A stretch of 64,000 bases of DNA from Aulosira sp. FACHB-615 (GTDB lineage Bacteria; Cyanobacteriota; Cyanobacteriia; Cyanobacteriales; Nostocaceae). The stretch lies in assembly GCF_014698045.1 (NCBI RefSeq), contig NZ_JACJSE010000008.1:62001-126000 (forward strand), in the 5' to 3' direction. Below, piece by piece: positions 35,864 to 44,724 of the stretch (positions within the stretch are counted from its first letter, which is position 1; each line of letters opens with the position of its first letter). The position numbers and the translations under genes are program-made. The notes under the pieces are model-generated. The model had not been told where the DNA came from. It searched no databases and saw nothing but the letters and a program-made list of their open reading frames with translations.

Positions 35864-37972
35864 TCAATTGACGTGAAAACTAAAGTTAAAACTAGCCCAA
35901 TGATTCACATTTAATGTATAAAAATCATTCGCTGTTGCATTGGTTTCGGCGGTGGTAAGGCTGGCGTTATGTAAATCTTGTAAGATGGCTTGGGCGATTT
36001 CCCAAGGATTGACTAATGCACCGATTGGTTGTTGGTCGCCTGTGGGATATTTAGCAGTTTCTAAAGCTTTGAGGGTGGTGGTGAAGGGTGCAAGACTCAA
36101 AATTAATTGGTGTTCACATTCGTAAGCTGGCCCTGAAATCGGCCATCCAGATGTAGCTGTATTGTTTGGCAGAGTTATGGTTTCGCCAGCCGGGATGATT
36201 ACTTGTTGGAGTACGGGTTTTGTTTCGGAAGTGTTGGGTTCTTCCACAGTTTGCCAAGGGTAAAAAGCGATCGCAGTTCTATGATTTTTCAATCCTATTA
36301 GCATTAAATATACTGTGCGATCGCCTTTATTGTGGATGCGGTATTGAATCCGACTACCAATCGGCACAATGGAAGTGCTGAGTGATTTTTTGGGTAATGT
36401 TTTTGTGTCAAGAGTGCGTAAGGTTTCTCTTTGTAAAATGACCTTTGGTGATATCCCATTCACTATTTCTAAACTGCCTTTGATTGGTAGGCGGGAAGAA
36501 CCTTCATTTTCTGTGAGTCGCCATAACTTGGCTGCTAGTAAATGTGGCAATTTTGTAGCTAACCTTGTAACTGCTACCTTCACAGCTTCCCCAACTTCCC
36601 CTGCGCCATTGGCAATTAATTGTCCAGCCGGAGCTAATAAACCATAACGGCTGGGAGTTTGCGAAAGTTTACCAAATATATAATCGGGTGGTTGTTCTCC
36701 AGTGACGACACTAACCATAGATGCCATTGCGGCAAAGGCGCTAGTAGCATCAACTCTTTCAATTCTTTCCAACCCAGAATCTAAACCGATATTTAAACTA
36801 ACATTGCGTGGTAAAACCCTAACTGCTTCTTGAATTAGTTGCCCGACTTGCAGAGGTGTTGCTAATTCTAAACCAGAAATTTGAGCTTTGGCCGTTAACC
36901 CTGTACGCGATCGCAATATTAGCTGTTCTCCATTTGCAGAAGTCAAGCGAGAATTGACACCGTAGTTTTCTAATACTTGTGGTGGGAGTCCTCCTAGCCA
37001 AATTTGGACGGTTTTACCATCTTCTTCTATGTTTAAAATTGCTCCCTCAGCACCAAGATTTTGATCTAACAGCAAGCTTTCGCTGGTTACGGCCTTTTTG
37101 CTATTGACTAAACTCGGATGCTGTTTACTACCCCATTTAGACATTGCACTGTCTACATGAGCAAGGCTAAATTGCAGTGTGGTAGCGGGAGTGGTTTCCC
37201 AGAGGTACTGAGTTAAAGCATAGGTAAATAAGCCAGCACTAAACCCCGAAAATAGTCCTTCTTGGGCTACTTGTTTGGGATCAGTAGTGGCAGATAAGAT
37301 AACTGCATTGGTCAATGAAGCTTTCGTTTTGAGTTGTTCGAGAAATTCAATTTCTGCGGTGGCTAACTTGGCGGCTAACTCTTGACGGGCGCGAATTCGC
37401 CAACTTGTGGGTTGAATTGTACTAGGCAGATCATAACTAGTATCTAAGATTGCTGTGACCTTTTCTGTAGGGAGCGATCGCAGCAACAATAACAGAGTCT
37501 CTTCTAAAATATAAGTAGCTATCTTCTCATCTTGAATTTCTAAATTTTCGTTGGTTGGCACTAAAGCATTTTGTAGTGTTTCATCAGACTCGTTTATCCT
37601 GATGCGCGTACCATAGCCGCTAAAGTGAAAAACAACTACATCATCAGATTTGACTTGTTTACCAAGATGATCTAAACAAGCCGCCTCAATAAATTCCCGA
37701 CTCGCTTGTTCATCAGTTAACGTCAAAATGTTGGCAGGTACAAAGCCAAACCGATGAATCAACAGTTCTTTCTGCAATTCCACATCGGTAAGACAGCCAC
37801 TCAGCGAAGGACTTTTGCGGTATTGATTAATGCCGACTAATAAAGCTAGTTTTCGGGGCGTGGGTTGTGCTAAAGCTTGGTAGTGCTGACTCCAAGTAAA
37901 CAATTCCGCTTCCGTGACACCCAACACCGCCAGTATTGAGCCAATCCGTTTTAAAAAAGTCCGACGCTGCAT
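35864..37972 (-). CDS. Caspase-fold (peptidase C14 type) protein with replaced catalytic dyad
   Basis: 702 residues. A twin-arginine-like signal (RRTFLKRIGSILAVLGV) opens the protein. The p20 caspase domain is at about 40-280: KLALLVGINQY, then VVVFHFSGYGTR, where Tyr120 stands in place of the catalytic His of SGHG, and AILDTSYD, where Ser179 stands in place of the catalytic Cys. The Tyr-Ser pair has been reported for many cyanobacterial metacaspase relatives, which are thought to be inactive. The C-terminal part (about 330-700) has a DUF4384-like region (SRIQYRIHNKGDRTVYLMLIG). Probable role is binding or signalling in the periplasm rather than proteolysis. Confidence 0.85.
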   Translation of the reverse strand: MQRRTFLKRIGSILAVLGVTEAELFTWSQHYQALAQPTPRKLALLVGINQYRKSPSLSGCLTDVELQKELLIHRFGFVPANILTLTDEQASREFIEAACLDHLGKQVKSDDVVVFHFSGYGTRIRINESDETLQNALVPTNENLEIQDEKIATYILEETLLLLLRSLPTEKVTAILDTSYDLPSTIQPTSWRIRARQELAAKLATAEIEFLEQLKTKASLTNAVILSATTDPKQVAQEGLFSGFSAGLFTYALTQYLWETTPATTLQFSLAHVDSAMSKWGSKQHPSLVNSKKAVTSESLLLDQNLGAEGAILNIEEDGKTVQIWLGGLPPQVLENYGVNSRLTSANGEQLILRSRTGLTAKAQISGLELATPLQVGQLIQEAVRVLPRNVSLNIGLDSGLERIERVDATSAFAAMASMVSVVTGEQPPDYIFGKLSQTPSRYGLLAPAGQLIANGAGEVGEAVKVAVTRLATKLPHLLAAKLWRLTENEGSSRLPIKGSLEIVNGISPKVILQRETLRTLDTKTLPKKSLSTSIVPIGSRIQYRIHNKGDRTVYLMLIGLKNHRTAIAFYPWQTVEEPNTSETKPVLQQVIIPAGETITLPNNTATSGWPISGPAYECEHQLILSLAPFTTTLKALETAKYPTGDQQPIGALVNPWEIAQAILQDLHNASLTTAETNATANDFYTLNVNHWASFNFSFHVN

Positions 37973-38095
37973 AAAGTTAGCTATCAGTCCTCAGCCTGTC
38001 AGCTAACAGCTTAAAGGGCTGAAGTCGTGACTGTAAAGTTAAAGTTTTTACTATTTACATCTTGACCAAAAGAATGGGATACAAGCCCCGTCCTT

Positions 38096-38491
38096 CTAGG
38101 ACGGCTTTTGATTGTTAATATACTGTTTCAAAACTTCAATCGGAGCTCCTCCCACAGAACAAGCAAAATACGAAGGACTCCAAAGATGTTCTGGGTGGGG
38201 TGAATCTGTAAACTGCTTGCGGTACATCCTCGAAGAAACACCCTTGAGATGGTTCACCAGTTGAGATACAGAGTATCTTGGCGGATATTCAACTAGTAAG
38301 TGAACATGGTCGCCTTCCCCATTTACTTCAAGGATACTAAAATCCATCTTCTTTGCTACTTCCAAGAATGATTGAATCAATACCTCTAGTCGCTCTTGCT
38401 CAAATATCTTTTTACGATACTTAGTAACGAAGACCAAATGAGATTTGAGAGATGTAACACTGTGTTTGCCGTGCCTGTATTCTTGATTCAT
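38096..38491 (-). CDS. tnpA: IS200/IS605 TnpA, Y1 HUH transposase
   Basis: 131 residues, full length for the family. The HUH metal site is His62-Val63-His64 (GDHVHLLV), and the single catalytic tyrosine is Tyr124 (EVLKQYINNQ). It cuts and joins single-stranded DNA at the ends of the element. Intact frame. Its stop overlaps the left-end hairpin. Confidence 0.95.
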   Translation of the reverse strand: MNQEYRHGKHSVTSLKSHLVFVTKYRKKIFEQERLEVLIQSFLEVAKKMDFSILEVNGEGDHVHLLVEYPPRYSVSQLVNHLKGVSSRMYRKQFTDSPHPEHLWSPSYFACSVGGAPIEVLKQYINNQKPS

Positions 38492-38520
38492 CTGGGTAGA
38501 CCAAATGATATAATCTTACG

Positions 38521-39735
38521 ATGAAAGCACGTTATCGTTACCGAATCTATCCGACGGATGCCCAGCAACTACTATTGAGTAAGTTGTTTGGGTGCGTTCG
38601 TGTGGTGTGGAACGATGCACTTGCTCACTGCTTGGCTGAATATCAAACAGGTAACAAAAAGCCAAGTGGTACACACTTACAAAAGCTGTTCATCACTCAA
38701 GCCAAGAAAACGGTTGAAAGGGAATGGTTGTCTGAGGTATCAAACATCCCCTTACAACAGTCCTTAAACGACTTAGAGCAGGCATATCAAAACTTTTTTA
38801 AATCATACAAAAAGGAACGCAAAGGTAAGTCTGTTCGACCTCCCAAGTTTAAAAAGCGTCGGGCGGCTCAGTCTGCTCGTTTTCGTAAGGGTGGATTCAA
38901 GGTGTGCCAAACCTCGGTCTACCTGGCCAAAATTGGGCAAGTAGAAATTGTTTGGTCAAGGGCATTACCAGCCGAGCCATCATCCGTAACTGTTCTGAAA
39001 GATGCAGCAGGACGATATTTTGTCAGCTTTGTGGTCGAGATTCAGCCGTCACATCTACCAAAAATAGATAATGCTGTTGGTGTAGACTTGGGCATAACCA
39101 CTTTTGCAACTCTCAGCACTGGAGAGAAAATAGATACACCCAAACCTCTCAAAAAGCGTATTGGGAGACTACGACGACTTAGTAAAAACTTATCTCGAAA
39201 AACAAGATATTCAAAACGATACGAAGTAGCTCGTCAGCGCAAAGCTAAACTACAAGCCAAACTTAAGGACACTAGAACAGACTTCCTACACCAACTATCA
39301 ACTAAGCTAATCCGTGAAAACCAAACGATTATCTTGGAAGATTTGAACGTCTCAGGAATGCTCAAAAACCGTAAACTATCCAGAGCTATTAGCGATTTAG
39401 GGTGGAGACAGTTGAGAACATTCTTGGAGGGTAAAGCCGAAAAATACGGGCGTACCTTCACTGTCATTAGCAGGTGGGAACCGACAAGCCAAACCTGCTC
39501 ATGCTGTGGATTTAGAGGCGGTAAACTCGACCTTTCTATCCGTGAATGGATTTGCTTCAATTGCGAATCTACACACGATAGGGACGTGAACGCCGCAATT
39601 AATATTAAAGTTGCCGGCGGACATTCGGAAACTCAAAACGGACGTGGAGGAAAGCGTCAGACTCCCGCAAAGGTAGCAGCATCCTGTGAAGCGTCAACCC
39701 GCCAAGAATTCATACAGTTAAGTCTGTTTGATTAG
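38521..39735 (+). CDS. tnpB: TnpB, RNA-guided RuvC-type nuclease of the IS605 element
   Basis: 404 residues. An N-terminal helix-turn-helix (KARYRYRIYPTDAQQLLLSK) precedes the RuvC parts: Asp189 (VGVDLGITTFA), Glu273 (IILEDLNVSG) and Asp353/Asp355 (HDRDVNAAINI), with a zinc ribbon CSCCGF/CFNCE between the last two. All key residues are present, so it is predicted to be active. TnpB uses an RNA from the 3' end of the element as guide; this would run through the last part of the gene to 39774. Ancestor family of Cas12. Confidence 0.95.
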   Translation: MKARYRYRIYPTDAQQLLLSKLFGCVRVVWNDALAHCLAEYQTGNKKPSGTHLQKLFITQAKKTVEREWLSEVSNIPLQQSLNDLEQAYQNFFKSYKKERKGKSVRPPKFKKRRAAQSARFRKGGFKVCQTSVYLAKIGQVEIVWSRALPAEPSSVTVLKDAAGRYFVSFVVEIQPSHLPKIDNAVGVDLGITTFATLSTGEKIDTPKPLKKRIGRLRRLSKNLSRKTRYSKRYEVARQRKAKLQAKLKDTRTDFLHQLSTKLIRENQTIILEDLNVSGMLKNRKLSRAISDLGWRQLRTFLEGKAEKYGRTFTVISRWEPTSQTCSCCGFRGGKLDLSIREWICFNCESTHDRDVNAAINIKVAGGHSETQNGRGGKRQTPAKVAASCEASTRQEFIQLSLFD

Positions 39736-39837
39736 ATTGGAATCCTCACGCCTTCAGGCTGAGGAGGATGTCAAAAGTTTAAAACTTATGGCAATTCGAT
39801 GAGCAGCTATCCCTAATAAATCTTGTAGAGTCTTGCA

Positions 39838-39966
39838 TTAGGCGACTGGAAGTCGCGGCTACACAGGTAAAACCCGCCTATGCGGGTTAAGAACCTTGAT
39901 TTTCTCTCAGTCCGCGCAGGCGGACTTTGTTTGTATAGCCCCGATTTCTAATCGCTAGGGCTAGAT
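39838..39966. repeat. Intergenic palindromic repeat (GTCCGCGCAGGCGGAC type)
   Basis: Short hairpins AACCCGCCTATGCGGGTT and AGTCCGCGCAGGCGGACT lie in series, followed by TAGCCCCGATTTCTAATCGC. This is a repeat commonly found between genes in Nostoc. It lies just beyond the IS605 right end and downstream of sat. Confidence 0.6.
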
Positions 39967-39999
39967 GCAAGATGAGAGTCTCTACGCCTCATCTATTGA

Positions 40000-41190
40000 T
40001 TAAGTCAAGGCTGGAACAGGAATGGGAACTCGCATCGCCCGCGCCAATTCGGCTGCAACTTCTGGGCGGGAGAATTCTGGTGGGGGTAATTCACCGCGAC
40101 GCAGCATTTCTCTGACTTTTGTACCTGAAAGGTGAATACGTTCTTCTGGTTTGCTGGGACTGGTTTTAGTCGTCGCCATTTGCTTGGTACGTGTGCAGTA
40201 GAAAGCGTGTTCAAACTTCATCGGTACAATTCCGATTTCACTTGGCTCAAATTCATCAAAGATGTATTGAGCGTCATAAGTGCCATAATAATCGCCAACG
40301 CCAGCATGATCCCGCCCGACAATGAAGTGAGTACAGCCGTAGTTTTTGCGAACTAAAGCATGGAAGATAGCCTCACGGGGGCCAGCGTAACGCATTGCGG
40401 CTGGGTTAATTGCTAAAACTACGCGATCGTGGGGATAATAATGCTCCAGCAAAATTTCATAGCAGCGCATCCGCACATCAGCAGCAATGTCATCATCTTT
40501 AGTTGCGCCTACCAATGGGTGCAAAAATAGAGCGTCTACAGTTTCCAAGGCGCACTTTTGGATATATTCATGAGCGCGGTGGATGGGGTTGCGGGTTTGG
40601 AAACCCACAACAGTTTTCCAACCATTTTCCCGAAACATTTGCCGTGAAGCAGAAGGGTCAATTTGATAAGTGGGAAACTGAGGATGGGGATCTCGTTGCA
40701 ACAGCCAGATATCACCAGCAAGATGTACAGAACCTTGGTTATAAACTACCTGCACACCAGGATGATTTGCGTCATCTGTGCGGTAGACATTGACAGCTTC
40801 GCGGATTTTGTCGTAAGTATATTTTTGTGTGAGTTGTAAAACCCCAATAAACCGACCTGCGGGGTTATCTAAGCGAATTAAATCACCTTCTTTTAGGGGA
40901 GAAGCAACTTCTTCTGCTACCGAAAGTGTAATTGGAATTGACCATACCAGACCGTTAGCCAGACGCATTTCAGTGACAACGCGATCGTAGTCCGACTGGT
41001 TCATAAAACCAGTGAGTGGACTAAAAGCACCGATCGCAATCATTTCTAAATCAGAAACCGCACGCTCGTCTAGTTGCACACGAGGCAAAAATTCCGCCTG
41101 AGACAGAAACTCTTCTCTTTGTTCCGGTGTGGCGATGCGATTAACTAACTCTCCACCGTGCGGCGCAATAGCATCTTGATGGTGACTCAA
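40000..41190 (-). CDS. sat: Sulfate adenylyltransferase (ATP sulfurylase)
   Basis: Makes APS from sulfate and ATP, the first step of sulfate assimilation. 396 residues with the PUA-like N-domain (IGAFSPLTGFM), catalytic QTRNPIHRAHE and GRDHAG, and the KMSKS-like end LSGTKVREMLRRGE. The start is TTG at 41190: a TAA lies five codons upstream in frame, no in-frame ATG follows for about 48 codons, and GAGGGG is 6 bases upstream. Single subunit of prokaryote/plastid type. Confidence 0.96.
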   Translation of the reverse strand: MSHHQDAIAPHGGELVNRIATPEQREEFLSQAEFLPRVQLDERAVSDLEMIAIGAFSPLTGFMNQSDYDRVVTEMRLANGLVWSIPITLSVAEEVASPLKEGDLIRLDNPAGRFIGVLQLTQKYTYDKIREAVNVYRTDDANHPGVQVVYNQGSVHLAGDIWLLQRDPHPQFPTYQIDPSASRQMFRENGWKTVVGFQTRNPIHRAHEYIQKCALETVDALFLHPLVGATKDDDIAADVRMRCYEILLEHYYPHDRVVLAINPAAMRYAGPREAIFHALVRKNYGCTHFIVGRDHAGVGDYYGTYDAQYIFDEFEPSEIGIVPMKFEHAFYCTRTKQMATTKTSPSKPEERIHLSGTKVREMLRRGELPPPEFSRPEVAAELARAMRVPIPVPALT

Positions 41191-41330
41191 CGTAATCCCC
41201 TCTTAGCGATAACTGTAATTGTTGCAAACTATGTATTAACTAACTTATCAAATGCTGGTACAGAGAGTAAAAATACTTCTGTAAAATTAGTCAAAAGAAG
41301 ATTGAAAAAAGTAGTTATTGCCCATCAAGT

Positions 41331-41795
41331 ATGTTTGACCCTCTCAAGTACGCTGATGAACTCATTGATTCAAAACAAGAAAATGAGTTATTGAAGTGGC
41401 TGCGACAACTTAATAATGAGGAAAAATTTACCTTTGTTTGGCGTGTATTAAACGCAAATCCTTGGCAGGGATGTAAGTTAGCCAAGCGATCGCAACTCAA
41501 ACCTATTTTTTTAGAAGTGATTCTCGCAAATGGTTTAGTCTATGGTGACGCAAGCACGGTGGAATGGTATATCAAAGCTGTTCTGCCCAATTTAGGTTAC
41601 AAGCGAGTACTTGAGATTATCAAAGCTCAGATAGATATTGCGCCATTGTGTGTGTATAAAACTCTCTACTGGCTACCTTGGTTATACCGTAATCAATCAA
41701 CGCAACTAAAAAATGAGATATGCACACTTATTGAAGAATTCAATCAAAAGTATCCCAATTATGAACCACGTAGAAGCACGGGTACTCATGCTTAA
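41331..41795 (+). CDS. Unknown 154-residue protein
   Basis: No family recognised. It looks like a real, soluble, helical protein: LIDSKQENELLKWLRQLNNEEK, then a Trp/Tyr-rich middle (VEWYIKAVLPNLGYKR, LYWLPWLYRNQ). ATG start. It converges on mnmA across an 8-bp hairpin, GTAGAGAC/GTCTCTAC (41816-41844). Confidence 0.55.
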   Translation: MFDPLKYADELIDSKQENELLKWLRQLNNEEKFTFVWRVLNANPWQGCKLAKRSQLKPIFLEVILANGLVYGDASTVEWYIKAVLPNLGYKRVLEIIKAQIDIAPLCVYKTLYWLPWLYRNQSTQLKNEICTLIEEFNQKYPNYEPRRSTGTHA

Positions 41796-41852
41796 CAGCT
41801 AAATACCGACGATGAGTAGAGACATTGAATTTTAACGTCTCTACACAAGCAT

Positions 41853-42908
41853 TTAACTAAACTGCTCAATAATTCCGCCGCCTAACACTTTTACCCCGTC
41901 ATACCAAACTGCTGCTTGTCCTGGGGTAATGCTGAACTGGGGTTCATCAAATACCAAGCGGACACGGGAATTTTCCAGAGGAATTACCGTCACTGGTACA
42001 GGCTGAGAACGATAGCGGACTTGAACTTCAGCTTGAATTGGTGTGGAGGGTTCAGCGATGGAAACCCAATTTACTCGCCCGACTGTACATTCTGGCTGAG
42101 TTACTTTGGTGCGATCGCCTACCACAACCCGATTATTCACAGCATCTAATTCCACCACATATAATGGTTCAGCCGCCGCAATGCCCAAACCTTTGCGTTG
42201 ACCAATGGTGTAATGATGGACACCATCATGTTGTCCCAAAACTTTGCCTGTGGTATCCACAATATCGCCTTTTTTGGGCGCAAGATATTTATCTAAAAAC
42301 GCCCGCATGGAACCGTTACTTTCCACTAAGCACAAGTCTTGACTTTCTGGTTTGTCGGCAGTCTTCAAATTATATTCCGCAGCAATCCGGCGCGTATCTG
42401 TTTTTTCTAGTTCACCTAGAGGAAATACGGAAGCTGCGAGTAAATCTTGAGACAAATCATACAAAAAGTAAGACTGGTCTTTGTTACGGTCAACTGCTCT
42501 TAGTAACTGATAACGCCCACTTGCATCATCATAATTAATCTGGGCATAATGACCAGTGGCAATGCGATCGCATCCCAATTGTTCACGAGCATATTCCACC
42601 ATCGGGCCAAACTTCACCGTTTTATTGCACTGGGAACAAGGTAACGGCGTAATTCCCGCACTATAACCAGACACTAAATAATCAACAATATTGCTCTGAA
42701 AGACATCCCGAATATCCACAACTTGATGGGGAATACCTAGTTGTTCGCAAATATCAGCCGCGTCGATCATTCCTTCAGAGCAACATTGCCCTTTGCCTTT
42801 CATTAGCCAAAGGGTCAAACCAATTACTTCATAGCCCTGATTATGTAAGATAGCAGCAGCAACAGAACTGTCAACGCCACCGGAAAGACCAACGACAACT
42901 TTTTTCAT
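41853..42908 (-). CDS. mnmA: tRNA-specific 2-thiouridylase MnmA
   Basis: Adds sulfur to U34 of tRNA-Lys, -Glu and -Gln. 351 residues with the PP-loop SGGVDS (9-14), catalytic Cys94 in CSQCNKTVKF and persulfide-forming Cys193 in SQDLCLVES, then the C-terminal domain with HHYTIGQRKGLGI. ATG at 42908. Follows the usual length. Confidence 0.96.
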   Translation of the reverse strand: MKKVVVGLSGGVDSSVAAAILHNQGYEVIGLTLWLMKGKGQCCSEGMIDAADICEQLGIPHQVVDIRDVFQSNIVDYLVSGYSAGITPLPCSQCNKTVKFGPMVEYAREQLGCDRIATGHYAQINYDDASGRYQLLRAVDRNKDQSYFLYDLSQDLLAASVFPLGELEKTDTRRIAAEYNLKTADKPESQDLCLVESNGSMRAFLDKYLAPKKGDIVDTTGKVLGQHDGVHHYTIGQRKGLGIAAAEPLYVVELDAVNNRVVVGDRTKVTQPECTVGRVNWVSIAEPSTPIQAEVQVRYRSQPVPVTVIPLENSRVRLVFDEPQFSITPGQAAVWYDGVKVLGGGIIEQFS

Positions 42909-43395
42909 ATCTTTAATGTTTTTAGACTAGCAGCTGCTGACGACAGAAATTAGAACTGTTTCCATTAATTCTGATGGGCTGTAAGATATCCGACTAGCGG
43001 ATCTAAATACCCTGACTGAGCGATCGGCTTTTTTAAAGACAGCTGCGCGACTGCTCAATTGTAGCATACATATCTCAAACCCTTGCTAGTCAAGCACTTG
43101 GGTGACTAATAAATATTGCTAGTCATAAATTGTGGCTATACATCAATACATTTCAGTTAAGGCTAAAAACTTATACTGGTGTAGCGACTGTCTTGAATGT
43201 CAAAATATTTGCGGAGCATCCCTTGTGGGATGAAAATTATGGTTGGAAGAATATTTTAAAAAATTTACGTCTGATTGTTCAACCTTTAATCTTTTTCAAT
43301 TTGATTAAACCTTGGCTCAAGGTATTTCCTATTCCTCAACTTTCTACAGGATTTTCTTACTTGATGAGCATCATGAATACCTTGTAAATTATGTC
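42909..43395. other. Non-coding region between mnmA and the RAYT gene
   Basis: No supported gene. An 85-codon frame (43130-43387) ends just before the RAYT start, lacks a recognisable domain and overlaps the RAYT frame in another phase. A small hairpin, ATCCCTTGTGGGAT, is at about 43218-43231. Confidence 0.4.
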
Positions 43396-43938
43396 ATGGA
43401 ATACCGCAGAGCAAAAGTAGAAGGAGGTACTTTTTTCTTCACTGTGGTTACTCACAAGCGCCAGGAATTTCTCTGCGAACCAGAGAATATTATTTTATTG
43501 CGACAAGCATTCAAAAAAGTGATTGCACAACATCCATTGATTGTAGATGCGATCGCTATTTTACCAAACCATATCCATTGTCTTTGGAGTTTACCACCAG
43601 GAGATAGTGATTTTTCCAATCGTTGGCGATTAATTAAAAACTATTTTAGTCATCGTTGCGATGTTAAATATCATGGAAAAATATCAGCATCGCGTCAAAA
43701 TAAAGGCGAATTAGCAGTTTGGCAACGCCGATTTTGGGAACATCAAATTAAAGATGAAGCTGATTTTATTCGCCATTGTGATTACATCCATTACAACCCC
43801 GTTAAACATGGCTATGTCAAAGCACCTAAAGATTGGCAATATTCCAGTTTTATGTTGTATGTACAGCGAGGAATATATCATATTGATTGGGGTGCAGAAG
43901 AAGATATAGAATTTCCCCAAGACATAGGAAATGAATAA
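43396..43938 (+). CDS. REP-associated tyrosine transposase (RAYT)
   Basis: 180 residues of the Y1 TnpA_REP type. The HUH motif is His59-Ile-His61 (LPNHIHCLW) and the tyrosine is Tyr133 in CDYIHYNPVKHGYV, all typical. The ATG at 43396 gives the normal RAYT N-terminus (MEYRRAKVEGGTFFFTVVTH). RAYTs are domesticated-like, single-copy relatives of IS200 transposases that act on REP palindromes; here two GTAGGTTGGGT palindromic repeats begin 6 bases after the stop. Confidence 0.92.
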   Translation: MEYRRAKVEGGTFFFTVVTHKRQEFLCEPENIILLRQAFKKVIAQHPLIVDAIAILPNHIHCLWSLPPGDSDFSNRWRLIKNYFSHRCDVKYHGKISASRQNKGELAVWQRRFWEHQIKDEADFIRHCDYIHYNPVKHGYVKAPKDWQYSSFMLYVQRGIYHIDWGAEEDIEFPQDIGNE

Positions 43939-43943
43939 TATTC

Positions 43944-44165
43944 GTAGGTTGGGTGAAGGCGCACAAGAGATATTGAAAAGAACACGGTAAATCTATATTG
44001 CGCCGTAACCCAACACCAAATTATAATATTTTGAGAAAATATTGTGACAGGTAAAATAATTGCAGCGTGAATTTTACCGTTTGAATTGAGATATTTTGGT
44101 AGTTGAAAGTTTTGTAGTTTTTTTCGTGGCATTTGTTGGGTTCCACTTCGTTCCACCCAACCTAC
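43944..44165. repeat. Two GTAGGTTGGGT palindromic repeat copies in a 222-bp inverted arrangement
   Basis: GTAGGTTGGGT (43944-43954) starts a first copy ending near 44015 (AACCCAACACC). A second, TGTTGGGTTCCACTTCGTTCC, ends in ACCCAACCTAC (44155-44165). The outer ends are perfect inverses. The spacer is about 110 bases of AT-rich sequence. It is directly downstream of the RAYT gene and abuts the Ig-like gene fragment. Confidence 0.75.
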
Positions 44166-44645
44166 AAGATCAGGCGATCGTACTCACTCAAACAGACTCC
44201 TTACTCAACATCCAAAACGACGGCAAATACTACAGCAGCAACAAAGTCACTTTAGTCAACACCACCCCCAACAGTAACCTTATCCTTAACCAACCCCTCA
44301 CCTTTAAAGTAGACCTCACAGGCATTCAAGCAGGAACCGCCGCTACCCTCTACTTCGACCTCCTCGGTTTCGGTGCCAGAGATGCCAAAGTCGTCCTCGA
44401 CAACGTAATGTTGCTGAACAACGACTTCATAGCACCAGTCGCCAACAACGACACCGCCACCACCAACCAAACCCAACCAGTTACAATCAACATCCTCAGC
44501 AATGATACCGACGCAGACAGCAGCATCAACCCCACAACCCTGACCGTTACAACCAATCCCAGCAACGGGGCGATCGCCATCAACCCAGATGGTACAGTTA
44601 TATAACTCCAAACCTCACCTTTGTCAGCACAGACACCTTCAGAAA
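44166..44645 (+). pseudogene. Fragment of a large Ig-like/cadherin-repeat surface protein
   Basis: A frame of about 145 residues encodes a beta-rich segment followed by part of an Ig-like repeat: PVANNDTATTNQTQPVTINI, then LSNDTDADSS and NPSNGAIAINPDGTV. The frame stops at TAA 44603, but the expected continuation of the repeat (TPNLTFVSTDTF) is present in another phase, showing a one-base shift. There is no start codon, signal or ribosome site, and the left edge falls at the end of a GTAGGTTGGGT repeat. A decayed piece of a longer adhesin-type gene. Confidence 0.7.
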
Positions 44646-44724
44646 CAGAATACAAAGGCAATTCGCTATGTTTTAGCTAAGGTTAACGTAAGTGATATCC
44701 TAAATTACTCATCCAAAATCGTAT

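Larger units (their letters stand above)
38059..39774. mobile_element. IS200/IS605-family element with divergent tnpA and tnpB
   Basis: Contains tnpA (minus) and tnpB (plus), back to back. A left-end hairpin, CCGTCCT-TCT-AGGACGG, lies at 38088-38104, and TTAC is at 38055-38058 just outside. A right-end hairpin, CCTCACGCCTTCAGGCTGAGG (39744-39764), is followed by TCAA at 39771-39774. TTAC and TCAA are the left-flank and right-end cleavage tetramers of IS608-type elements. Ends are estimates to within about 20 bases. The element makes no target duplication. Confidence 0.7.

Noticed and set aside
43130..43387. 85-codon frame upstream of the RAYT gene
   Set aside because: No domain, no ribosome site, and it overlaps the upstream extension of the RAYT frame in another phase.
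44252..44661. Long minus-strand frames over the Ig-like fragment
   Set aside because: Their Val/Gly-rich translations mirror the Asn/Thr/Asp-rich sense strand.
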